A stretch of DNA of 64,000 nt from Pararge aegeria (lineage: Eukaryota; Arthropoda; Insecta; Lepidoptera; Nymphalidae). Below the pieces are notes generated by a model. That model did no database searches. It was not told the DNA's origin and saw only the letters and a program-made list of their open reading frames with translations. Below are positions 55,164 through 64,000 of this stretch, one piece after another. Location: positions 13,038,001-13,102,000 of the forward strand of contig NC_053185.1 in NCBI RefSeq assembly GCF_905163445.1, written 5' to 3'. Made by a program: the position numbers and the translations under genes. Within the stretch, counting starts at the first letter, position 1. Each line of letters opens with the position of its first letter.

Positions 55164-56374
55164 ATAATTTAAATGGAACTCAAATTAATTAACTTTTTTA
55201 ATAAGTAGGTACATGGCTTAAAACTACGAAATGGTAAGACCTAATTTCGTAATCATTATAAAAACGTATTTAATAACGTGAACCACATTAGAATATACTT
55301 TGATACCAAGATGCAAAATTTTCTACAGAGATGTAAAAATTTGTTTTCCATCTTTCAAATGATTTAGAGCGAGTCAGGAATGTAAACAATTCTACGTTCC
55401 CAAGTTATATATAGGCACCTAAATCGCGACAGAATGAGTGGAGTTCTTAAAGTTAATGCACAGAAGTTTTTCGCTAGCAAACCATTTCTGCAATTTCTCC
55501 AGGCTTACGTAACTTTCAATCCATACATCTGAACTTCTGAACGCACATGTGTGATCGTTAGGCATAGATTCACGCGGCTGCGTTGTTGTCATTACTCATA
55601 TGTCGCGCACACGACCTCACGTTATCCCGAGTCACTGTTGCGTCTGTAAAATGTCACATATCATAGCCCCTGTCACAGAAACTCAACTTTAAAACTACTA
55701 CCGCAGAGAATAATTCACATTCATAAACTTTACATATGCTCCTTTTTGGAATACCAAAAAAAGAGAGCAGCGCATCTTCAAACGACATGCTAATTGACGT
55801 CGGCGTGAAGCGACAACTTAAAGCTGCGACTATATTTTTTAGTTTTGAGGCTCACCGTCCTTTTTTTGTCTCAAGCACATTATTATTAAAGTTTTTTTTT
55901 TTTAATTAAAAAAAATATAAAATCTTTACGTTCAAGCCGTAGGTAGTGTAGGTAGGTCTAAATGCCATTTTTAAACTATTTATTTCAAGACCAACTTAAA
56001 AGTCATTGATTGATTGCTCGCAACGCTCATTAATTCATACCAGAGAACGTCTATAAGTACCTAGTTAAAATAATGTGAACTATGTCTGACACATAATGCG
56101 AGCTAATAGAAATAAGTAGCAAATTATTCTGCGAATGCAAATTATAATATCCAAAGAAAATCACGCTTTTATATAACCATGCTAGCTGTTGCCCGTGACT
56201 TTGCGTATCTTTGGGAATATCCAAAGCCCTCTGCTGAATATTCCCATACAAACCGGGATCCGGGATGTTAAGTACCTATCCAATATCTGTCTCAGCTCAG
56301 GCATGCAAGCTATCTTTGTGCAAATCATCGTCAAGACTAGTTTAGCAGTTAGGCTGTGCATGGATATCAATGAC
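55164..56374. other. Rbp6 intron, nothing recognised
   Basis: No coding exon or repeat family identified. Confidence 0.45.
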
Positions 56375-56545
56375 CTCGGCCGTGGCTATCGAGCGATTGA
56401 GCGTTGCCCGATGATGCCGCGTAGGAACCGATTAGGGGTTGGGGGATGTTTAATATAACTTGCATACCCCTTACAGGTTAGCTTGCTTTTTCCATCTAAT
56501 ACTTGTACTGGTGGTACAAGTTGAGATTACAGTCAAGAGCTATCT
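56375..56545 (+). mobile_element. SINE family C, 3' part
   Basis: 'CCTCGGCCGTGGCTATCGAG', 'CCGCGTAGGAACCGATTAGG' and 'GCATACCCCTTACAGGTTAG' follow the family C order; the tRNA-like head is missing. Confidence 0.8.
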
Positions 56546-57271
56546 TTAAAATAACCGAGGTTTAGGTACTACAGTGATTCAAAGTAAAAAAATAAAATTA
56601 TGCATTTAAATTTAAATTTTGAATTTGGAAGTAGCTGATTAAATTTTTTTTTGCTGAATCAAACGAACGCAACTGATTTTATTGATACTGCCACTGCACC
56701 ACGCTATCTACTGACACTCGATTTAACATGCCTCATGCCACATAAAACGAAATTAACAAAGTGATATTTTTATGTTTTTTCTAAATAATAAGTAAATATT
56801 TGATTACATTTTTCAGATTTTTCATATAGGAATTAAAAATTCTATTTTATATTTCTTTTATACATATTTACCTGAACAGTGTTGTTATGAATATTTTTGA
56901 GTTTAATTCACGTAAGAATAGTCATTGTGAACGAGATAATGGATATCTACGTTCTCGACCGGTTACCAATTCAAATAGGCACATAATGAATGTGTATTGA
57001 ATATCGTCTGACAGACAAACAAATACTGCTTTGAAGTAAACAAATTGGATCAGCCGGCTTATAACTATCGCTCTACACGCACAGAGGGATAATATGTAAT
57101 CGTATCTAAGTACATAACTACCAACAATTCTATATGCGTGCGTTGCATATTATGCAATTAGCATTGCAATCATCTGCGAATATCCAGCACCATGTTAGTA
57201 TTCATACATAATAAGATGTCTGCTCTTTGTCTAGAAGTTATTTTATGACACTACAAATGAGCATTTGACTG
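56546..57271. other. Rbp6 intron, nothing recognised
   Basis: AT-rich, no recognised features. Confidence 0.45.
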
Positions 57272-57412
57272 CAATGGCGTGCACTTCATACGTGCACGAA
57301 AGCGTTGCCTACCCTAACATTTTCATTTAACTGACATCAGTGGAGGATTTCACCATTTTATGCCATTTTACATGTTTATGCTTACCCTGTTTTAAATTCC
57401 TGTGCACGACAA
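57272..57412. mobile_element. hAT-type MITE, CAGTGGCG family, decayed
   Basis: 'AATGGCGTGCACTTCATACG' on the left and 'CTTACCCTGTTTTAAATTCC', 'TGTGCACGACA' on the right, with a central 'CATTTTATGCCATTTTA' as in other copies. The outermost bases have mutated, and no target duplication can be shown. Confidence 0.6.
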
Positions 57413-60400
57413 GTATATATTATACAAGTATATTTCGAGAGTCTAAGATTCTTTGTCAAATTATTTTTAGTAATCAAATAAATTCTGTATTTACCCAGCT
57501 ATTGAACAGCGATAGTGGTTGGATAGGTACATTAAGTGCGTGGAAACTTTATGTGTATGCTAGTATATATCAAGCTAGTGTTGACTAGTAATTTATTATC
57601 ATGATTTATAAGCGTATCAATCTATTTGGTTTGACGCGACTGTGTTTTCGGGACGGATTCCGTCGACCACACACCGTCATATTTGTCATTCTATTTTGAT
57701 ATTAAATTATCTAAACAATTGAAAACGTACGTATTACGCATATACCCATACATATACCTAGGCATACCTACAAATAAGTAAAATTAAAGTGAATAGCTTT
57801 TATTTGGAATAATTGGTTGAGATGATAAAGTTATTTAGCATAATCAAAACATATATTTTTTTTATGCGTATGTCTGTTTGTGCACCCTTATATTGGAACT
57901 GGAGGCAGTGACATAGTCTGCATCTTAGTGACAAAAGATAGCAGGACAACCTATAAAACCAAAAATAAAATCATATATGTGACCTTTGATACCCATACAT
58001 GCCTGGAGTAACAGATCGATCGGGCTGAAATTAGCCATAGGTCGTAGGTAAAATGCGTACGGAATCATGTGACAAGATAGTGTCTAATGAAATGCTGCGC
58101 ATTCACTCATTTGGTCCCTTATAATACAAAACATAAACATGACAAAATATGTTGTAAACAAAATATACTTCCGTAGAGTTACTAATGTTTTGGTGGGTAT
58201 TATCTCAAGAGCTCTATGAGTCGACCATAAACGCTATCAATATTTTTTTCATAGCTAATTAGTTACTTTTTATATATGTTTTGATAGGGATATCTTGTTA
58301 GTTGCGTAGGTAAAAATAGAGCATGGCAGGCTATAAGATTGCTGTATATTGGAAAAGAATTTGTTATTTTGTTATAATTACTATTATTATACTAATATCC
58401 GGCTAGGTTTGTTGTGGGGTTCTTTTAGACATTGCCCGTTTGGAATCCTCGTAGCTTCAAAAGGTTTTAATTAAGTTAACGAATTTAGTTATCGCCATCA
58501 CTATCCTCACCATCACTTCAATTTATTTATTTATTCAATTTATTTATTTAGTATTTTAAATATTTGAACTAAAGAACTCGGCTACTCGGCTAAAGAACTT
58601 TTCGTTCGTTGAGTTTGATAGTTAATGTACTGAACGTTCGGAAGAGTGTCGTGGGGTAAAGTTGTGTAGCTTCTATTATATTCGTATAAAAAGTAATTGT
58701 AATAGATAAGACTAAAATAAATTCTTCTTTCTTCCTAATTACCTACTGGATCGGTATAATTTATTTTTTTATTTTTTGTATTAATCTCGTTCCTTTTGAG
58801 ACCTTTGTCAAAGACTAACAAAACTAGTCCTAGTAACCTTTTGTAGTCAATCATATTAAATTTAAAATGATGTGATTTAGCTAACATTGCATAGCTAGCA
58901 AAATTTCATCTCAATCAGTTTGGGATAACTGGTTTAAAATTCAATTGCTAGATTCGACCTAAACAAACAAATATTGCCAGTTAAATAAAAGCGTTTAAAA
59001 ATATAGCAACGAACTCTCCTAGCACGAGCTAATAAAATAACACGTTTTGTAACAATTGCATTGAAACTAGAACGAAGATAAGCCATTTTCATGGTTTCGA
59101 CCATATTATCTTCAATACGTATTTTTTCCTCGTTCGATAAATTACCCTTAGTTACCTAGTTAAAATACGCAGGTCATGTTGTTACATACCGACTACAGTG
59201 TAATACATATAGTATGATAACAATAATAACATAAGCTTGTATTCAGGTACTGTATAATTTTTATCACAAAATAACTTAAAATTACATTCTAACAAACTGT
59301 TAGTCTAAAACTGTTAGTCTAACAAAAAAGGCCTCTTCCATCTTTTTCCAACCTAGTCTATCATTGGCCTTCTTTGGCCATATCATTCCTGCTACAGATT
59401 TAAGTACCTAATTGTTCCCATTTTTAAAATTGTCCTTCTCGTCCATTACCTAATACTTTGGATACCAATTTGTTTGTTACTTACTCCATTTATCTACGCT
59501 ACGCTATGTACCACCTTGTCCGTCTACATTAAGGTTTCCTAAATGTTTTCCTAGTAAGTGTGTCATCCTCTAGTTTCGTTCTTTCCCATAAACCTGTATT
59601 TCTCATTTTATCAGACCTCTTCTCTGGTTCTTCTCTTAGTTTTTTAATTTGTATGGATGTGTAAAACAAGCTGATTTTGTTACGCTATTATAAACCTATC
59701 TATACTATACGTGTTAAATTTAAAGGTTATGTTCCTTCACTTATTATATAAGTACAAGATCCCGCGAATTTATCAGCACAGATTTCAGTTTTCTCTCTGC
59801 TTTGCAAAAGTACAATCAAAATCGGTTTAGCTACCACAATTCCGCACGAATTATTCCCAACATAGTTCATCTAGATAGGCTTTCGATCGGTGAAGTAACT
59901 AATATTTCCAGTTACTGTGTCAACATAATTTCATAAGCAATATGTTTTGCTCCTGCATCCAATCTGCACTCATTGATTGTGTAAATGTCTACTGGTCTCC
60001 AGCTGGATCAATAGGATTACAATATATTCATCAGACAACAACCATAATGTGGATTGTTTTGAACAATTGTATGACCTAATGGCTACCTTCATCACCTTGA
60101 TAGCTGGTGCTCCTAAACCGTCTGTTATATCATATTTTTAACTAATAACAAGAACATTTTGACCGAAATACAAGTATCGTAAATAGTTTATAGTTGAAGG
60201 AATTCTAAACATGACTTTATTGTCTACTCCCTCGTACAGTCATGATAAGAATAAAGTAAGATTATGAGACCAGACATTCTCTGACATAATATAATAACGT
60301 TTATTTCTGCAAAACCAACAACATATGCTAAGACAATAAAGACATTTTTTTTTCATAAGGATTTACCCCGCATTGTTTTACTCTCATCTAAAATCTTATT

Positions 60401-61098
60401 GCCTTTATCTTAACCAAATATTTTTGTTAACACATCTGGTCCCCTTATATTTTATTTATGAATTGACATCGTTTCTGTAACTCAGCGGCCTTGATTTTGC
60501 ATCAGCCTAACTGATATCTCGTTGTTGTAGATTCATAATTCGAGATAAGATATTTTATATTATTGACTATCTCGTTAAAGAAAGTTAGGATGTTTGACTG
60601 CGGATCACAAGATCTTAGGTTAGTTTTTCAGACCAAATGTGTCTAGGTATTGGGTTTGTCACCAGCATGATGTCGAACGTTATACCACCATTGTACTTGG
60701 AAAGCATGTTTAAGCTATCGTTTCTGGTATGACCTTTAATATTCGTGATATATACTAATGTTTAAACCTCGCCAATCTATATAAAATCAACGTGCAGAAT
60801 CTTGGCTTAGAGTTAGCTTCTCTAATGACAAAGGAAACCTTTCAGGCCCTGATCGCTGTCTGTACACCAATTTTGCATCAAAATCAAATCAATAAAACCT
60901 GACAGATCAGCTGCTATACATTTACGTACTTCACCCGTTCTAAGGGCCTTCTTCTACCCGGGAAGCTAGGGCATTTTCCATTTTTAACCATTTCCAAAGT
61001 TTAGTGATCGAGTTCAAGACATCAAAGGGGATTTCCTGTGTCGATCTCTAAACATTGAAATCTTTGTCTTGTAACTAATTGTTACTATGAATTAACGT
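57413..61098. other. Rbp6 intron, nothing recognised
   Basis: AT-rich sequence with TTTA-rich simple repeats at 58520-58550. No exon or known element recognised. Confidence 0.45.
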
Positions 61099-61334
61099 TT
61101 ATCATCATCATTTTTATCACATCCACCCATTACCCTCTACAGAGCACGGGTCTTCTCCCACAATGAGATGGGGTTAAGGCCGTAGTCCACCACGCTGGCT
61201 TAGTGCAGATTGGTCGACTCCACACATCTAAGAGAACATTATTTAGAACTCTCAGGCATGCAGGTTTCCTCGCGAGTTAGAGGTGCGTGCTGGGATTCGA
61301 ACTCAGCCCCCCGAAAGGGAAATCGAGCTCCTGC
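61099..61334 (-). mobile_element. tRNA-derived SINE (family A), truncated at the head
   Basis: 'CACATCCACCCATTACCCTC', 'CCACCACGCTGGCTTAGTGC', 'CGACTCCACACATCTAAGAG', 'GCATGCAGGTTTCCTCGCGA', 'GAGGTGCGTGCTGGGATTCG', 'CCCCCCGAAAGGGAAATCGA'. A central part is missing and it is fused to the family D repeat. Confidence 0.85.
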
Positions 61335-61500
61335 TTAACACCTACGCCTCAGGTTAATCAACACAGGGTGGCATGTTGCAGGATGTGTTTCTTGCGTGCC
61401 CATCGAAGTGTTGTTCTTTTTAGAGGCGATATTTTTCCACTTACCGTCAAGTGGACCATCTACTTGATCCGCCATTTTATACTATATAAAAAAATACTCT
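61335..61500 (-). mobile_element. Dispersed repeat (family D)
   Basis: 'ACACCTACGCCTCAGGTTAA', 'ATGTTGCAGGATGTGTTTCT', 'CTTACCGTCAAGTGGACCAT'; second copy of the family at 54731. Confidence 0.7.
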
Positions 61501-62347
61501 AATCTGGAGTCCAATATGTTTACTGGCCGTAACCGACTTGGAGCTAAGATTTTTAATCCTTGTAGTTTCTGAAAAACAGAGAATTAAGAACCTGCTCGAT
61601 ATCTGCTTATTAATATGGACCTAAGTTGTCGAGAAGTTCATTGGTTTAGTGAGTTAGTAGTTGTCTTTATTTAATGGATAGTTCAACACAATATGAATTT
61701 GCCTGTAACAATTAAATGACCAATTGAAAATATTAACGATTCGTAAACAACCTCACACAATCGCACTACTGATATGAATCTGTATTTTTATGAGGATTAA
61801 GCCGTAGGTATTTGATAATCATAATAATAACCAGACAGTTAATGTGTCGCGCAATATTAATTAAAACTTTATTGAATTCGATGCAGGCGAAAGTGATTAT
61901 CTCCGCAATACAGAATCTCGTTTTTATGGTTATCGTCTGTTATTATAGGATACATTCTGTTAATGCAAACCAGTGATATCTCTAGATTCTGCAAAAATAG
62001 TTAAATCTATCTTATGTTAACAGTCTGAGCCCAGGTTGTACCTATCACATAATCTCTTTGAAGAAGGACGATATTTTTGTATCAAATCAGTTCATTTACC
62101 ATGAAATTGGCTTGATCGCAACCGATAAGATGTATAAAGAAGACCTACTGAATTTTGAAATAAAACATCTTAGGCTGCAATTAGATTATTTATTTTGCGA
62201 AAATGGAGAGTGAAATTTCAAGGACGCAATTTTGTTACTAGAGCAAGAAGAAACAAATAGAGAAATAGAAACAGAGCAACAAATAGTAAATCTAATACAA
62301 TCCACGTTGTTACCGTATTGTAAGATATAAAATGAATACCTGAGGTA
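61501..62347. other. Rbp6 intron, nothing recognised
   Basis: AT-rich, no recognised features. Confidence 0.45.
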
Positions 62348-62698
62348 CAGTGGCGACTGGTGTGCACAGGGTAACACGGTAGGCATAATGCAGGCAACTA
62401 CAATCTTATCATATAGAATCTTATCTATATATATAAAAGGAAGTTGTGTTAGTTACACCATTTATAACTCAAAAACGGCTAGACCAATTTTTATGATATT
62501 TGATTTTTTGGATTTTTCTTAGTCCGGAATAGGATAATAAGTATTAAAATATAATTCTTTATATTAATTTATTAAATTATAATTCTATCAAAAAAAAGAT
62601 CCGCGGTACGAAGTTACAGACAGCCGGGACAGCTAGTAGTTATATAAAAGTTGTAAGGTAGGTAGTGCTTGTGTGCATGTACGAAGTACACTCCACTG
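62348..62698. mobile_element. hAT-type MITE (CAGTGGCG family) split by another element
   Basis: Left part CAGTGGCGACTGGTGTGCAC (62348) and right end 'GAAGTACACTCCACTG' (to 62698) are the two ends of this MITE family. Flanks CTGAGGTA and TTGAGGTT agree in six of eight bases. The centre is occupied by a Helitron-like element. Confidence 0.75.
62413..62638 (+). mobile_element. Helitron-like element nested in a MITE
   Basis: 'CTATATATATAAAAGGAAGT' near the start, 'AACTCAAAAACGGCTAGACC', 'AATTTTTATGATATTTGATT', and the end 'GCCGGGACAGCTAGT'. The CTAGT end and the 'AAACGGCTAGACCAATTT' block are typical of the lepidopteran family. Confidence 0.7.
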
Positions 62699-63549
62699 TT
62701 GAGGTTTTTGTGTGGAATGAAATCAATTATTTTCTGTTATATCGCATAAGAAGCGAAATAGTGTGAGGTGTAATGACTATGTTGAGTTTTAAATTGGAGT
62801 TTATTTTCGAGTTATATTTCTATCGCTGCACGTACCTACATAGGCGTCTTTATACCTAGTTCTTATGTCTGACCGGTTGTTTCATGCTTGATGTATATCA
62901 TGGGTTAATATGTATTCCTCCAGGGATAACGCCATCACACTGATATATACAATAAGAACATACCCACTACCATTACCACTGTTATAGAGTTTTACGAGCA
63001 TTTATTATTTTGACAATTAAGTCGTTGTCATACCTACTCTTAACGTCGAGAATCAGGCATAGATTTGGCTTTTTCTATCTGTATCAGATAATGAACTCAA
63101 AGTCAACAGCCATAATCAAACTCAGTATAAGCAATAGTGCAGTGGCGGGTGGATGGTTAAACGTGTCTCATAAAATTTTAGCCACCTACCCGCTATTATT
63201 ATATTATCTTAAAACTGAATACATATTGTTTACATATTTCATAATATAGAATAAAACGTATAGATTTTATAGTAAGTACTTGGGCACGAGGAATGGCAAC
63301 TCACTGTGATACAGTTTTAACTAGTACAGGAATTGGCGTAACTGGAACCTGGTCTTACAAACATTTTGTACATTCCTATATATTTGCAATTACTAGTTTA
63401 TTATGTAACCAGGTATTAATTTTTGGTTTAAAGGTCGCTGGTACTTATAAAACTGTGAAACCTGATAAAGGCACCATCAACCAAATTTTATGTTTTAAGA
63501 AGTTTTGTTTATTTATAAATCTTAAATGCAATGTTTTTTATATACTTAA
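62699..63549. other. Rbp6 intron, nothing recognised
   Basis: Two frames (63010-63249, 63293-63619) are open but have no recognisable motif; the second partly overlaps the LINE below in another frame. Confidence 0.45.
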
Positions 63550-64000
63550 TCTAGAACTCTGCGTATCTGGGTACCAGGCCATGGAGGAATACAGGGCAAT
63601 GAGCTGGCTGACGTGCTAGCTCGCAAGGGATCCGAACGAACATTCATCGGTCCTGAACCATGTATAGCGCTTGCACCATGTGTGGTGAACATGGCCCTAT
63701 CAACATATGCCAAGAAAAAATCTCCGGCAGAATGGGACAAATTAGAAGGTCTAAGGCACTCCAAGAAATTCTTTGGCGCAACTGGAGTGTGTTTTCGAAA
63801 CAAGATTAACAGACTGAGAAGGAGACAGGCAAGATCAGCCATAGCGGCCATAACAGGACACTTCGGCACAGGGTCCATGCTGCTCAAAATGGGCATAATT
63901 GATGACCCTACATGTAGGGCCTGCAACGAGGACGTCGAGTCCATGGAGCATTTACTTTTTGAATGCGACGGATTGGCTAGAAAGCGGTTGGACCTCTTGG
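63550..64000 (+). mobile_element. Non-LTR retrotransposon, RNase H and C-terminal part, runs off the window
   Basis: An uninterrupted frame from about 63550 to the window end. WVPGHGGIQGNELADVLARK (63568 onward) is the C-terminal RNase H motif found in LINE polyproteins, with His and the final Asp of the active site. Further on comes CRACNEDVESMEHLLFEC, the Cys/His cluster that closes such ORF2 proteins in the R1/I/Jockey-type groups. Everything before the last RNase H motif is missing, so the copy is 5' truncated at about 63550. The absence of stops over 150 codons points to a young insertion. Confidence 0.88.

Noticed and set aside
63546..63944. 132-codon minus-strand ORF
   Set aside because: Antisense shadow of the LINE RNase H/C-terminal frame.
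1..64000. CRISPR array, operon, phage or integron
   Set aside because: No direct-repeat/spacer array and no bacterial-type gene packing; introns and retroelements show a eukaryotic genome.

Overview
The window looks like nuclear DNA of a moth or butterfly (Lepidoptera; inferred). It is AT-rich, its genes are split by GT-AG introns, and it is crowded with tRNA-derived SINEs, hAT-like and other MITEs, Helitron-like elements and LINE 3' fragments of types common in lepidopteran genomes. There are no prokaryotic operons, CRISPR arrays or functional tRNA/rRNA genes. Most of the open frames are chance ORFs or transposon debris.

Three host genes can be supported. (1) 10457-11683 (-) is an intact single-exon coding sequence for NADP-dependent isocitrate dehydrogenase, with a splice acceptor just 5' of the ATG, so it has a 5'-UTR intron. 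(2) 19304-29523 (+) is a nine-exon gene for the lepidopteran DNTTIP1/TdIF1, a subunit of the MiDAC histone deacetylase complex. I reconstruct 828 codons with consistent splice phases. It has the two conserved family domains, then an acidic array of repeated SUMO-consensus-like motifs and a long Ser/Thr-rich tail absent from the vertebrate protein. A 64-codon two-helix membrane ORF (18902-19096, +) ends about 200 bases before it and may be a small gene. (3) 43661-43719 and 43797-43837 (+) are the first two coding exons of a Musashi-family RNA-binding protein, most like Rbp6. They lie under a GC-rich promoter/5'UTR island, and no later exon was recognised, so 43838-64000 appears to be intron.

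Layout: 1-4053 is intergenic with a LINE remnant at 490-780; 4054-5865 is a complete but internally deleted piggyBac element with TTAA duplications; 5866-10350 is intergenic with SINEs; 10350-16140 is Idh with its probable 5'-UTR intron; 16741-17665 is a dead LINE reverse transcriptase; 18365-18796 is a TA-flanked MITE; 18902-29523 holds the small ORF and DNTTIP1, whose introns trap many repeats and an unusual tandem array of decayed copies of exon 8; 29542-43260 is intergenic; 43260-64000 is the Rbp6 5' end and intron, ending in a LINE RNase H region that runs off the window.

No new multi-gene system is evident. The most unusual items are the repeated psi-K-x-E array in DNTTIP1, the pseudo-exon array in its last intron, and several perfect hairpins and nested transposons.
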